64,000 bases of DNA from Pseudocercospora fijiensis CIRAD86 (lineage: Eukaryota; Ascomycota; Dothideomycetes; Mycosphaerellales; Mycosphaerellaceae), in the NCBI RefSeq assembly GCF_000340215.1, contig NW_006921535.1:637874-701873 (forward strand). The letters run 5' to 3'. The translations under genes were made by a program, and so were the position numbers. Positions 10,512-22,009 of this stretch are shown in pieces. The notes below the pieces were generated by a model, which worked only from the letters and a program-made list of their open reading frames with translations, ran no database searches and was not told the DNA's origin. Numbering within the stretch: position 1 is the stretch's first letter; each line of letters starts with the position of its first letter.

Positions 10512-12217
10512 TCAGCTTTGCTCGGCGTTGTCTTCGGCGAATTTCTGCCAAGCTCCAGTTCCGGTGCGCTGCACTGGCTCGTTGACGGAGGTCGCATGCA
10601 CATTCTCGGGGAGGATAGGCGGCCAGGCGGCGTCGAGGGCGCAGTTGCGGGTCGCAGGACCAGCTTGACCAATACCTCCTGGAAACCGCATACGGTGAAG
10701 CTGGCCAGTAAGTGGAACACCGCTACCGCTGTCATCTGAAGGCTCGCGTCGAACACTGCCACCTTGGCTATCCCCGAGGGATCGCTCAATCGCCCGCTGC
10801 TCTTCCGTCAATGCCCATTGCTCTGCTCCGCTCAGATTCGCCCACGCGAACGGTTCGTCGGCATGCTCGTTCTTATCCATAAGGCCAATTCGGCCAAATT
10901 CTAGACCAAGGGAGGACTCATGCCGAAGCATTGCAGTCTTTTGTCGCTTCGAGCCGATCCGACTTCCAACCTCGCTACCCCTCGAACGATCTCGCTTAGG
11001 CCACGAGTCGAACGTATGGTCGAACAATTCGTCCGCGGCGATGTCAGCAACATCGTTGCCCGGCTTGCCTCCGTATTTCTTGTATCTACTGAAATTCTCT
11101 GCCGCGATTCGAGGTCCCTGCATCTGAGCCTCCAAGATATCGTGAGCCGGTAAGCTATACCCATTGTCCTTGCAAGTCATGCTCCGGATGAGATCGTTCT
11201 TGAATTGGATAGTCGGCGCATGGCCTGCAACGCCTTTCGGAAGCTCAACATCGACGTTGTGAACCTTGGAGAGTCGCGAGAAAGGGCGCAACACCAGCTC
11301 GATGTCAGAAAGGCCTTGAAGGCAGGTAGATCGTGGCTTCTTCTGATCCGGGTGCCACCAGTAGTACTCGTTTGCCATAATCTGAGCTCGACCGGTGGTG
11401 GAGGTTTGCGCCCCGGGATGTGGTCCTTCGAAAGAAATGCGGATCGAGACAATGCGATCTTTTTCATCTTCGTTGTTCCGTTCTAGCAATTGACACAGGG
11501 CCTGGTGGATGAAGTAGGTGTTGCTGATCGTGATCTTGTCTCGTACGTCTTCTTCGGATTGAAAGATCTTGATGTCAATCTTCTTCAGTTGACCGAATTC
11601 GAAGTCGCCGCGCTCCGTAAATCTCTCGAAACGAGCGTCGCCGGTGTCAAGCTGGTAGTGAAGCGGCTGCCGTCCGACATCAAGAAATTCGATGCCTGCG
11701 GTGTTGACACCCTGGTGGACATGAATCTCAAAGCGGCGTTCTGTCAACAATTAGAAACTGCCTGAGAGCTTTAAATCTGCTGCATGTACCTTTGTAAATC
11801 ATATAAGTCACAAGTCTCTTGATTTCCTTGTTGAGGACCATAAAATCGCTAGTTCTGTTACGCTTTGGTGTCCTTGTAGGATCTTTGCGCAGGTCCTCGC
11901 CACATGTCGGCTTAATGATGCTGTTCTTGGACAGCAGCTCGATGCCCAGTACAGCTGCAAGGAGCTCCTTGGGAAGCTGGATGAAGACGCAGCGGCCGTT
12001 GGCTGGAGGGATAGAAGGATCGGTAGCCGCATTTGCGGTCCTCGGGATCAAGGCGCTCGCACGCTGCGAGGCTGGTAACTTGATATAGGCAAAGATGCAG
12101 TCCTGCAATTCGTCAGGGAGGCCCGAAATTCGACTGTCTGGATGTCAGCGGAGACGTGATAGTGTAAGGCAGCATTACATACCTGGCGAGATCGGCGAGA
12201 TCGACGTTGTTCGCCAT
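10512..12217 (-). CDS. F-box-like hypothetical protein (three exons)
   Basis: Exons on the minus strand are 12217-12183, 12133-11790 and 11740-10512, giving 535 residues. Both introns are 49 bases (12134-12182 and 11741-11789) with GT/AG ends, and the second has a TCTAAT branch-like site. The N-terminus reads RISGLPDELQDCIFAYI, which resembles the Leu-Pro-x-Glu-Leu opening of an F-box, the Skp1-binding motif of SCF ubiquitin ligases. Most of the remainder (about 130-400) looks like a globular beta-rich domain of a type common in fungal proteins of unknown function, and the C-terminus is polar and low complexity. The F-box call is a weak motif-level inference. The gene model is good because all three exons join in frame. 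Confidence 0.7.
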
Positions 12218-12738
12218 GGTGAAAGCTGGTATGTTAGATGGAAGTCAGATCGAATGAGAAGTTGCGACCACGCCAGCTATGTGCGATGTGGTGCGCGCGC
12301 CGCGAGCTGTGTGTCTCAGATTGGCTCAAAGACCAGACAACGAAGCGCTTTGAGAACGCAGCGCTGATATGCGGAGTCGCGTGCGACTTTATTGAGCTGC
12401 TGGCGCCGATGATGTCGTGTCGAAGGTTTTCGAGGTTGCTGGTTGCTTCGTGGTGGTGGTGCTGCTGCTCAAGTCAGGCGAATAAGGCAACTGCGAGAGA
12501 GCCTTTCTGAAGCTACCAGTAAGATCCCACCCTACAGCCAAACATCACCGGTCGACACAGCTCACTTTATTGACACTTCATTTTCATTTCAATTGCTTTT
12601 CATTCATCATGCCTCGTATCTGATGGCGCCGGCCCATGTAAGGCTGTGCCTCGCGCCCAGCTCCTGACCACTTGGCTTCTGGGTATCCTGGGCCGGCTAT
12701 GTCGCTATGTAGTGAGCCAGCTCACATTTTGTTCGCGC
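12218..12738. other. intergenic, no gene
   Basis: The 5' flank of the F-box-like gene and the 3' flank of the Rtc3-like gene, which both run on the minus strand. Nothing else was recognised. Confidence 0.5.
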
Positions 12739-13151
12739 CTAGTGCGCAACAGTTCCGCCCTGCGAGATGTTCTTCACGCCGTCACGACCAGAGCTCGTGG
12801 ACTCAACGATGGACCCCTTCCCGAGTATCTGCTTCACGACATCGTCGTCCTTGCTCGAGCCGAACTCGCTCTCAAGCTGAGCTTTAGAAGCACCGTCCAG
12901 AATGCCAGTGTTGCCCTGCCTACGCCAATTGGTCAGTCAAGCTCCATTGAATCAAAGCCGCCCACACCCGCCAATTGCGTGAGCACTCACTTGTGGGTCA
13001 CAAAAATCTTGAATCCGCTCACTACCTGTGCAAGTGGAATGCTACTGTCTTGCTTCCAATCTTGCACGGCCTTTGCGCTGTCGACGAAGATGATGAAGTC
13101 GTCAACGCTGCCCTTGTAGTGGACTTTGGTGGTAGCGTCGTTTCCGCGCAT
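12739..13151 (-). CDS. RTC3: Rtc3-like protein, SBDS N-terminal domain (two exons)
   Basis: Exons 13151-12991 and 12919-12739 encode 113 residues; the 71-base intron (12920-12990) starts GTGAGT and ends TAG. The protein matches the yeast Rtc3 (YHR087W) small-protein family, a stand-alone version of the N-terminal domain of the ribosome maturation factor SBDS/Sdo1. Visible landmarks are KVHYKGSVDDFIIFVDS, a central GFKIFVTHKQGNTGILDGAS and ASKAQLESEFGSS. The length matches the family, about 111 residues. Yeast Rtc3 has been linked to RNA metabolism and stress. The link to ribosome maturation here is inferred from the fold only. The intron falls in the conserved loop and restores the family alignment when removed. 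Confidence 0.88.
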
Positions 13152-13615
13152 TGTGGTGGTGAGTGGTTCTGAGTTTGGTTTGGTAGTTGCTGTGAAGATT
13201 TCGAGCGTGTGTCGATGGACTTGTTGTAGAAAAGGAGCGAGGATTGTGTTGAAAAGAGAAGAGCTCTCGTAGCTTCCAAGCAAGGTGGAGCTCAGCTCGT
13301 CCAAGGTCGCGTGCCTGTCGCGATGAAGTCACACGTGCACGGGCGTATTACATCATTTTCAACAGGGGCAGGCAGGGGCAGGCAGGGGCATTGGGCAACA
13401 GGAATAGCCACCAGCATGAAATTATTAGTGATCACATTACAGCGCATTTCTGTGCGGGAAAGTCAAGGAGAGAAACATGGATTCGTACAGAACAGCACCT
13501 TCGTCTCTCAAAGGGCTAGCCAACTCGAAATCCGTACCCAAAATCACTCCTCGCGAGCGTTTGAAGACAACCATGCAACACGAATCTGGCTTCCAATGAC
13601 CAAACATGCTTGTCC
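13152..13615. other. intergenic
   Basis: Between the Rtc3-like start and the RhoGEF stop. It holds a short GGCAGGGGCA tandem repeat (13364-13390) and no gene. Confidence 0.5.
13364..13390. repeat. 10-base tandem repeat, GGCAGGGGCA
   Basis: Almost three exact copies in a row upstream of the Rtc3-like gene (minus strand). Confidence 0.85.
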
Positions 13616-16600
13616 TTAGTGAAACATCCTAAATAATCTGCTCTTGCTCTTCTTCGGCGTCATCGCTGGCAACACTTCTCTTGGCAGAGGATTGGTCTTG
13701 GGTTGCAACGCCGTCGGGTAGTTGACACTTTCCTGAACCACGCTATACACAGGAGCCTCAGGCTGTGATGTCCTGTCCTCGGCTGGCGGCTGCAGCGGTG
13801 GCGGCGTTGGAGAGCACATCGGCGGCGAGTGGTCGTCTGCAACATTTCTGACGCTCTGAGCTCGGCGGAGTGAAGAAGGCTTGTTCTCGTTGCCCAGGAG
13901 GGGACTGAAAGGCCGCTCCATAGTGAGTGTGAAGGTGCGAAAGGCTGACTTCTTGTTCGACTTTGCAGGGTCTTGGATCTCGAAGTCCGCAGGCAGGAAT
14001 TGGTCTGGTGCAGTGTGGAAGCTCACAGGAAGTGGTCGAGTATGCCTGGAGGTCGCCGTGGTAAAGCTGTCGTGTTGACTGCTTCGTGATGCTCGGGAGG
14101 GAGCCATGTCTTCTTTACGTCCCGAGTTCACACTGGTATAGCTTGGAGTTCGCTTTGACGACGAGAAGTTACTGGTAATGCTGGCCATGCTGAATTTCCG
14201 TATTACATGGTTCGCTGAAGCTCGAATCGGATCCGAGCGACGCATCATCCCAGGATAGGGTAGAGCATCTTTCGACCAGACATCCGACAGGATAGTTTCA
14301 AGTCTGAGTCGATCTCCTCGTCGAGGTGCCAATGTCTGTATGTGGACCGGACTCTGAACAGACTGAGATCGAGGTATATGTAGAGATGTCTGCGAACCAT
14401 TCTCTTGCACCTCTTTCACCGCCTGCGTGTTCTTGATTATGACCTGATTCATGTCTGAGCATGGCCCAACAGTCGCTGCCCGCGACATTTTTCGGACGAA
14501 ACTGCTCGGTTTCCCCAGTGCTTTGCCGACACTTCTCATCTCTCCTGCGAGAGGACAGCTCAGCGGTAGGGCATTCGTTCCATTTTCAATCTCGGCCTGC
14601 GATTGTCTATCAATGCCAGCGCAAATGTGGTCACGCCAGGCAGCTGCCTCTACGGCTGAGCAGGCCGACATAATGAGTTCATACATTTTGCCAGAAGACT
14701 CAAAGACCACTTTCCATGAGTGAGGAGCGGTGTGGCACTGCAAGCCTTTTTGATTATCAGTCTCTTCCAACGTGGCGTGCGCTAGCATAATGCAGGCCAA
14801 CATATGGTAAGTCGGATGGTCATCATCCGCTGAAGCAAGGACGAGATGCGTGTCGAACAAAATGCAGATTACGTAGCGACCTTTGATCCGCTCCCGACTA
14901 CGGTACGCGATGTAGAGGCAGCCGCAAAGTGAAACCGGTCCGAGCAATTTCAGAAACATTGACCTTGGTATTTGGCTCGAGAAGGCGAGACGTTCTCCGA
15001 TCAACCACGTGGTCGCCTTCGCTCGGACTCTGGTTGGAGGTGTCTTTTTAGCAGCGTTGACTTGCTGACATACTTCTCCCAGACGGACGCGTAGGTCTTC
15101 GATCGTGGCGTGGGCATTCGGATCGTCGCAAACCGGCGTCAGGTTTGCAAGATCCGCAAAGAGCAGTTCGTATCGAGGGATCCGCTGAATTGGCTGGAGA
15201 AGCTATCAGTCTGGGAAAGATGAGGCAGCGCTCTGAACAAACCTTGATCAATAGGTCCTTGACAGTCATAGCCTTCCTCTGGTTTGCTTCTCGACTACGT
15301 AGTGGGTTGATATGCGCCGAGATGGCCTCGATGGCTTTGTCGTACTCGAACCAGTTGGAAACGTTGCGCTGGCTGTCTTCCACATCTCTTTGAACTATTT
15401 CGTAGTTTGCGCCATATTCTTCATATACGGCGAAGCGGTGCAGCTATAGCGAGCACGTTTAGCATTTTCTCAAATCAAACAAGCAAAGAGGTGGGTACAT
15501 GGTTCGCGAAGATCTCTGCAACGGCACCGATGGTCTGCGGGCTGCAGCGTAAGACAGTTTCCTCGTGATCATCGGATCTACTGATATTGAGAGACCGTCG
15601 ACCTTGACGAATAGTGGCGAGGACTGCGCGCTTAGGCGTGAAGTGTGATGGAATGCCATCGACACTCTGCCAGCGATAGTGGTTTTTTGATGTGTGCTGT
15701 GGAACACTCGACTCCATCGCCATGGTTCTATCGTATTCCGCGAATGGTACTTCATGGTGCAGTCGGCCAAGCATGTCGTCGTGCAGCTGCAGTATATCGG
15801 CTATGACTCTTTGTGTGATGGCACGAGTGAAGCTGGTTGTCGTATGCTGCAGAGGCAAGACGGTACAGTATGCCTACCAAGCACTGCATCAGCACAGTTC
15901 TCATGGCGTGACATCGTCAACACAAACGTTAGACAATGCCTTCACGTCTGCCACATAGCTCTCTTCTGTCCGGATGAGCTCTTCCAGCTTTTCTCGCCTT
16001 TTCCTCGCTCTCTGTCTTGCAGCCTCGTCCATGACAGAGCGTACACTATCGACAGACGGCCGAGGGTCGGAGCCTGAGAGAAGACTGCTCCTTTGATGAC
16101 CGCGTCGCCACTGCCGAGAGATGGTCGCGATACTGGCGCTGGCTACAGTTGCTGTTGCCGAGCGCACAGAAGTGATAAATCTCAGCGAAGAGTTCTGAGA
16201 GTCTGACTTGCGATGCGCAGAATGCCGCTTCGGCTTCGATGGAGACGAAGACTGCTTGTCGAAATCATCCAAAATCCATCTCTCCTTGCGAGGGGATGTC
16301 CAAGGAACCGGCCATTGCCTTCGCTTTCTCAGCTTGGAAACCCATTTGCTGAAAGCAGGCGTCTTGGTAGCATGATTGGCCGCCTGCGACACCTTTTGGG
16401 CTTCAGTTCCATTAGAAAATGCCTCCTCGTGTTGCAGAGCGGTGTCTCCATCAATCAGTGCTTCATCTTCATCCAAATTGCTACCAGATGAAGGCGAAGG
16501 TAGCAAGCCTCTGGAGGGTTCGTTGTCCAGCCTGGCCACCGAGTCGGACGATATGGGCTCTGGGCTCGCACGCAGTACTGGATCCGAGCACTGTTGAGCA

Positions 16601-16941
16601 TTGCAGGCTGATGCTAGACTGGTGCGGCGAGAGTTGGCAACAGACGTGCTCCGACGATCGAATGGATTGCGTATCGCCCGGTGACCGACATTGATAGTCG
16701 ACGCGGATGTGACGGTGTTAGAGGAGTCCTCGGAGCTGATGTTACGTCGTCTCAGTGCCAGCGGTAGAAAGTTAGATCCAGCCGACGAGAACGAGCTGGA
16801 CGAGAAGCTGCGTAGGCGGCTGTGTTGGACTGTGCCACTCGATCTGATGCTCGCGGTGGAACAGGACGATCTGACTCGAGGCTCGCTGTCAAGCAGACCA
16901 GCCAAGGGACTGTTAGAAGGCAGATGCAAGACGAATGCCAT
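13616..16941 (-). CDS. RhoGEF (Dbl-homology) protein, four exons
   Basis: Exons are 16941-15928, 15873-15499, 15443-15243 and 15193-13616, giving 1055 residues. All three introns are 49 to 55 bases and in phase 0. Residues 1-315 are Ser/Arg-rich and disordered. The DH domain, which exchanges GDP for GTP on Rho-family GTPases, starts near 318 (KLEELIRTEESYVADVKALSN, CR1), continues with ILQLHDDMLGRLHHEVP (about 365-385), has the CR3 helix KDLLIKPIQRIPRYELL across the exon 3/4 junction (about 525-540) and ends near 590. It is followed by a PH-like segment (about 600-740) containing KGRYVICILFDTHLVL and by a Ser/Pro-rich tail. The DH is interrupted by a polar insertion of about 65 residues between VPFAEYDRT and EIFANHLHRF. 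The likely role is polarity or cytoskeletal signalling. The exact GTPase is unknown. Confidence 0.9.
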
Positions 16942-17587
16942 CGCTGTGGCTATGCTGTGAGAATGCAGGGCGATCGATGAGAAAGGGAACTCGCATACTC
17001 ACATCGGCCGCGGAATGGCTACAGATGGCAGAGTAAGAGTGCGCCAGATGGGTAGCAAGTGCAGTGTGTGCAAGACAGAAGGCACGTGTGTCTAGAACTG
17101 CTGGAGAAGGCGCTGCTGCATCATGGCCATGGACGTGGTGTCGCTAAGCTGGCTTACATGTACTTTGCGTGTGGGTTTCGTGAAGCGTCACCATTTAGCG
17201 ATGCGATTCGAGTGCCTTGACTTGGTGGAGAGGCCTTCGAAATAGTTGCAATGGCTCGTAGACTCTGTACAGCAGCCCGATGAGGCGGTACTCGGATGTT
17301 CTGGTGAGGCCACTTGATGTTACATGATTCCGGCGCAGGCGAGATGTCGATGATTTGGTCGATGCCCTCTCTTTCTGCATGATATTAGCGGCTTCACCAT
17401 GAAAATGTCGAACGTGATGGGCTGGATCAGAGCAACTCGAAGTTGTTGTTTAGAGAAGAGAGTTGTGATAATGTATGCTCAGCAGGAGAAGCTCAGACCA
17501 GGATCAAGGATCAACCGAGGCTCTCTCCCAAACGCGTCGTCCACCACGCGTCTTGCAGAATCACAGATACAAATATGCGCCGCCACG
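16942..17587. other. divergent promoter region
   Basis: Separates the RhoGEF start (minus) from the Sfr1 start (plus). The Sfr1 frame stays open upstream to an ATG at 17399, but that extension (63 residues) is Cys/Arg-rich and unlike the family, so I treat it as leader. Confidence 0.5.
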
Positions 17588-18532
17588 ATGTCATCGCCAC
17601 TATCAATCAAGCGGCGCAAGCTCAACGATGCTAACGCCAAGCTCAAGAAGCCCTTTGTCTCGCCTATGCGCTCGACCAAGCCAGAGCAGGCTGGTAGTGG
17701 CCGCGTGAGAGATGGTTTGGGCAAGACAAATGTCGGCGCTCAACAATACATTCCAAGCACTCTTGCTCATACCGTGAAGCCTGCATACTCCATGGCGGTA
17801 CCAAAGCTAGCGAATCCAGCATCGACGCAAGGCGGAGCTACACCATTGCGCAAGCAGCCGTCATCTACATGGTCGGCTGGCAAGAAGAAGGAAAGTGCGG
17901 AAGAGCAGGCAGCATGGAAAGCTGTCCACGCCGTCGAAATACAAATCCGCGATATCCAGAAAGAGCTGGACATACTCAAGCAAGCCGAGCAGCTCGCCAA
18001 CTCCTCTACTGACGCCGAACTCGAAGCCTTGGCTGAGAAGTGGCGACATTGCTCTCAGGCTGTAGCAGAAGAGCTCTTCGGCACGGTTAAGGAACGTGTG
18101 CAGAGGATGGGAGGCGTTGCAGCTTGGCGCGAAATGGAGAAGCGCAAGTACGAGCGAGTACACGGACTCGGTGAATTCGCGCAAGAGGAGGAGGCCGAGG
18201 ACGATGCTGATTGTGAATTTGACTCTCAAGGGGAAGAGTTGCCAGAGGAAGAGCAGGAGTATCGCAAAAAGATGAAGAGGCAGGCTAAGCAGGAGGCAAT
18301 GGATGCGGCAGAGGAGCCTGATCAACCCGAAGCCGATATCAGTGGCGGTAAGGTGCAAATATGGCAGGAGGAGAGCAGTGCTGAAGACGACGTGAGTTTC
18401 ACACACCTTGAATTGCTTGTCGATTATGCTAATCACGTCCAGTCTTTTACAATGGACATGATGCTGCGGTCCTTGAACATCGATCTGAAGGTGATCGGTT
18501 ACGACAAGGCCGCCCAGAAATGGATTGCCTAA
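17588..18532 (+). CDS. SFR1: Sfr1/Mei5-like recombination mediator subunit
   Basis: Resembles Swi5-dependent recombination repair protein 1. With Swi5 this family stimulates Rad51 and Dmc1 strand exchange in the nucleus. The start at 17588 gives MSSPLSIKRRKL and then the family's short N-terminal KPFVSPMRS motif (residues 21-29). A Ser/Pro-rich linker, a predicted coiled coil (about 100-190, rich in Glu/Lys/Gln/Leu heptads, the Swi5-binding core) and a C-terminal globular end (MLRSLNIDLKVIGYD...KWIA) follow. A 51-base intron at 18392-18442 (GTGAGT...GCTAATC...CCAG) is a multiple of three without stops, so the unspliced frame reads through. Spliced length is 297 residues. The alternative ATG at 17399 is in frame but adds non-conserved sequence. 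Confidence 0.8.
   Translation: MSSPLSIKRRKLNDANAKLKKPFVSPMRSTKPEQAGSGRVRDGLGKTNVGAQQYIPSTLAHTVKPAYSMAVPKLANPASTQGGATPLRKQPSSTWSAGKKKESAEEQAAWKAVHAVEIQIRDIQKELDILKQAEQLANSSTDAELEALAEKWRHCSQAVAEELFGTVKERVQRMGGVAAWREMEKRKYERVHGLGEFAQEEEAEDDADCEFDSQGEELPEEEQEYRKKMKRQAKQEAMDAAEEPDQPEADISGGKVQIWQEESSAEDDVSFTHLELLVDYANHVQSFTMDMMLRSLNIDLKVIGYDKAAQKWIA
18392..18442 (+). other. in-frame 51-base intron of the Sfr1-like gene
   Basis: GTGAGT donor, GCTAATCAC branch-like site and CCAG acceptor. Removing it joins SAEDD to SFTMDMMLRSL, the conserved family C-terminus. Being 17 codons without a stop, retention would add 17 residues. Confidence 0.8.
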
Positions 18533-18901
18533 ATCTGCGTCGTCAGGCTCTGACGCTGCTTGACGAAATGCTTCAATCGCTACTTTTCTAGATGTGCCGA
18601 GATACTCAATATGCGAGCATGAACGAAGAGAACGGCGCAATGATGGATGGATGCTTTGAGAGTGCTTAAGAATTATTAATGAAATTTCGAATGAATTCCT
18701 CATCAAAGTGAGCAGATCCCACGTGCAGTGACGCTTCAATCTGCACTCACACCGACCTGAACTTCAACGCCACAAGTCACCTCGCAGCTTCCACTTCCTC
18801 TGTGCAGTATGAACTGCTCGCAATGTCGTAACTTGTGTCATACCCCCTCAGATAAGTAGAGGTCACACAGTGTTCTTCACCATCTCATCTGATCCATCAT
18901 C
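18533..18901. other. intergenic
   Basis: The 3' flank of the Sfr1-like gene and promoter of the next. A CAT-rich leader (ATCATCATG) precedes the 18902 start. No gene. Confidence 0.5.
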
Positions 18902-19723
18902 ATGGCATACCAAGCTCCCGGAGGATTCATGCTCTCACCACCAGCCTCATCAACAGTATCCTCGAATGCCCACCCGACACTCCCTCATCCACGTGAAGCT
19001 CCCTTGAAGCCCGGGGGAAGCAAAGAGAGTGCCTTCATCCGCTACGTCGACCAGCAGATCCTCCACATCCAGCGCCGGTTCGCGAAACGCACATCGCCTG
19101 AGTCCGCGCATCTGTCAAATGTAGACCGCGAGAAAGCAGATTCATGGGGTGATGTGAAGGGGTACGGCTCAATGAAAGAGGCATGCAAAGACATGGAACA
19201 ATTGATTGATGTGATCTGGGTGAGCGGGACACCGAGCTTGCAGGTACCATATCTGATCAGCTTGGCACTTCTGCTTGGGAATGTCGTGCAGGCTATGCCT
19301 CCTACGCCGAAACCTCTCTTTCGGTTGATCGAGAAGCTGGATCATGCTTTTGCAAGCTTGCTTCAAGGGAGAGACGTGGACTCTGGAGAGCGTCTTCCAG
19401 GCTTTGTAGGGTCGAGGGGCGTGAGTGGCACAGAGAAGGTGAGGATTAGGAGCTTAGTGGAAAGGACGAGGATCAATGTGGTTGAGGCGTTCAAGAAAGG
19501 AGAATTTGAGCATGAGGAAGCAGAGTCGGAGCCAGAAGATGATGACAAGATGGACGTGGATACTGATGTGGAGGGTGGCTTGGTGCTGGAGGGAGATGGT
19601 GATGCTGAGGACGATGATACTCTTGATATGAGCATTGCTAGGGTCTACGACAGAACGATCCAGGAGCTTGGAGACAGTTTGGAAGAGCCGTCTCTGGGAA
19701 TCATTACAGAAGGTCGGAGATGA
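18902..19723 (+). CDS. conserved fungal protein of unknown function
   Basis: A single exon of 273 residues starting MAYQAPGGFMLSPP. Residues 1-45 are Pro/Ser-rich. A helical domain (about 45-190) begins with SAFIRYVDQQILHIQRRFAKR and includes SLQVPYLISLALLLGNVVQAMPPTP and LFRLIEKLDHAFASLLQG. Residues 205-245 are strongly acidic (EPEDDDKMDVDTD...DAEDDD), and the end is a helix ARVYDRTIQELGDSL. The pattern of a conserved helical core plus an acidic tail suggests a nuclear or nucleolar protein, but I cannot name the family. Codon use is normal and the start is preceded by a clear leader. Confidence 0.75.
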   Translation: MAYQAPGGFMLSPPASSTVSSNAHPTLPHPREAPLKPGGSKESAFIRYVDQQILHIQRRFAKRTSPESAHLSNVDREKADSWGDVKGYGSMKEACKDMEQLIDVIWVSGTPSLQVPYLISLALLLGNVVQAMPPTPKPLFRLIEKLDHAFASLLQGRDVDSGERLPGFVGSRGVSGTEKVRIRSLVERTRINVVEAFKKGEFEHEEAESEPEDDDKMDVDTDVEGGLVLEGDGDAEDDDTLDMSIARVYDRTIQELGDSLEEPSLGIITEGRR

Positions 19724-20070
19724 GAGCGTGATGGCAGCATATGAAGTTACGGTTGCGTGAGGGATGTGAAGAACTGATCGATGAAACGGCCAAGTTCCGT
19801 TCAAGCAGCACTTCGCGCGTTGTGAAGAACTCCGTCGTTCCAACTAGTGAAGCGCAGGCCAAGATCGAGCTTGAACCACAGCCTCGCCATCTCCCTGGGA
19901 GGGGTTGAAGCGCTCTTTCCCTGTTGCATGCGCAAACGGTTGATCCGCACCGGGAAGCTGCAAACGCGCGGTCTGCCACAGCAACGTTCACATGCAGGAA
20001 GCCGTACAAAGTCTTAGACATTCGACTCGAGGCGGACACATTGGCTGCGCGTTCCTGCAGCACACCAACG
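19724..20070. other. intergenic / upstream of next gene
   Basis: The frame of the next gene is open upstream to a TTG at 19924 but has no ATG before 20071. No separate gene was seen. Confidence 0.4.
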
Positions 20071-21619
20071 ATGCCCACCTTCAAGTCTGCAGGCGTGTCT
20101 GCCACCCTCTTCTCGTGCGAATTGAGCGACTCCATCGCAGATCCAATTTTGCCCAGTGCAAAAGAGGCAGCGCGCGTCGCGTCGGCTCTCCGAACTGGTA
20201 GAACATTGGATGAGAAACCGATTGGCGTCGATGGAGGCTCGAGAGGCGTGCTGCGCTACATCGGCGAGCATGAGGACATGCCATTGATGATGGTCGAGGC
20301 TGGCGACCATTTGAGGCGAGATTGGCCTCCGGTATCAGTGCCAGACTTGGATAGCTCGTTGTAAGTCGGCCATTCCACGGCAACAGCAGTCATTTCTTGT
20401 AGGCCGAGCCACTCACTGACACTCCCCCAGATCAAGCATCGACTCTGCATTGACATCTCTTGGCCCAACTCCCACGCCCAGCCCAGCGAATGCACAGCGC
20501 TATCTAGCTCATTCCCACGCGCATCCAGCTCCCTCCATTGAGCCAGTTTCCCCCCTGTCCGCCTTTTATCGAACATTTCCAAGCAAGCAGGCGCTTCGCC
20601 TGGCTGTCAAGACCCTGCCGGCCGCTCACGTTTATACTGGAAGTGAGAAGCCAAAGTCCATCGAAATCGACCTCAAAATCGAGGTCTTCGTCAATGGCGA
20701 CCTTGCAAACTCCGAATTCATCAACACAAAACGAGTGTCAATGTCGAACGAACGATATTTCCACGGTACTAGGATCGACACTCAGGTCGAGAAGCCATGG
20801 GTGTATGATGCATCCGCGCACCTACCCACAGCTACAGCATCGATGTCACCTAAGCATCCAGGACCACGGCCAACTTCTGAAGACGGCGGGGAGGTCAACG
20901 CTCGCTGGAAGTCGATCTCCTCTTCGCTCGCCACTGAGGCCTCCGCTCGAAGTGATACTCCCACGGGATCATACCTGGACGCACTTGCTGCCGTTCCCAT
21001 TCCTCACCGGCTAGAAGGAGCCGAGCAGCTGGGAGTGATTGATGTCCTGGTCACTACAGGAAGAGGCTACAAGTATGCACCTAATAGAGGCTACATCAAT
21101 CGGCCGACTAGAATGGACAATAGGAAGTCCAAGACTCGGAAAGCTCCTAGTGGAAATGAGGGAGATACCGCGCAACAGCCGCCAAGAAAGAAGAGCAAGC
21201 TGGACCATGCTCCAAATCAACTATCCCACCCACAAGATTCCACTATATCGAGCGACTCAGTAGCAGAGCTTGCTCAGGAAAGAGCGGACATGGTCGTTGA
21301 TCAAGGCGCAGATCCAGGCGGTCATCTGATGGGGTCCATCGCTCGCCTTTCACCTCACAAGCCGCCTGTGATCAGAGAAGGCTCGTCCTCTAGCACAGTC
21401 GAGCAAGCAGCGCCGAACCATCCACGAGATTCTGTCGAGCCCGGGAGCGATGTCAGAGAGCAGAGCAATGGCGATACTTTCATAGTGCCGGACGCCTGTC
21501 GTGGAAGCACGGTGACCTACGATGCCAACCCTGCGTGTCAGCGACACGTATCGAAGGTCCGACCTGGTTTCTTTGAGGAGAACCAAGTCGTCGTGGGCAT
21601 GAGATACGTCGTGTTATGA
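20071..21619 (+). CDS. hypothetical protein (two exons)
   Basis: Exons 20071-20360 and 20431-21619 encode 492 residues. The 70-base intron (20361-20430) begins GTAAGT and ends CCCCCAG and restores the frame (...DLDSSL/SSIDSAL...). I do not recognise the family. There appears to be one folded domain at about 120-215, with alternating beta-type stretches such as SIEIDLKIEVFVNGDL and SNERYFHGTRIDTQVEKPWVY and then a GVIDVLVTTGRGYKYAPNRGYI segment. The rest is polar with basic clusters (RKSKTRK and PRKKSK near 285-310) that could be nuclear localisation signals. The first exon has a Cys-containing segment and is rich in Ala and Arg. A nuclear location is an inference only. Confidence 0.7.
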
Positions 21620-22009
21620 TTGGGTGACTGCGTTCAGATGTTTGGGTGGTGCTCCTGACAGTCTTGCGGACGTGATATGATGGCAAAATCTTTTGCACAC
21701 CGTGGCCGCACGGCAGGTCATTGTGGTTTCGCAAGGCGAAAGGGCAAGGTGATGAGTACAGAGCTTTGATAGCAGCAAGGTGACTGGAGCGCTAAACGGA
21801 ACCGCCGGTCACAAACCTATGCTCAGCAGTGTCATTCAAAGCCTTTCCTCAAAGCCCTTCGTCAAAGATCAGACCCTTTCTACAATACATGGAGTGGTGA
21901 AGCCATCTATGCCAAGTGCTGAACACAATTCCTTACCCCACCCGCCCTTCCCGAAGACCAGTGTGCTCGGATCTACAGGACGTGCTAAGCCAAAAGCTCA
22001 ATCACCATT
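21620..22009. other. intergenic between convergent genes
   Basis: The 3' flanks of the hypothetical gene (+) and the flavohemoprotein (-). No gene. C/A-rich sequence on the plus strand begins near 21880 and continues into the flavohemoprotein. Confidence 0.5.

Noticed and set aside
17861..18739. Long antisense open frame (292 codons) opposite the Sfr1-like gene
   Set aside because: A shadow of the acidic, Glu-rich sense coding sequence; no domain.
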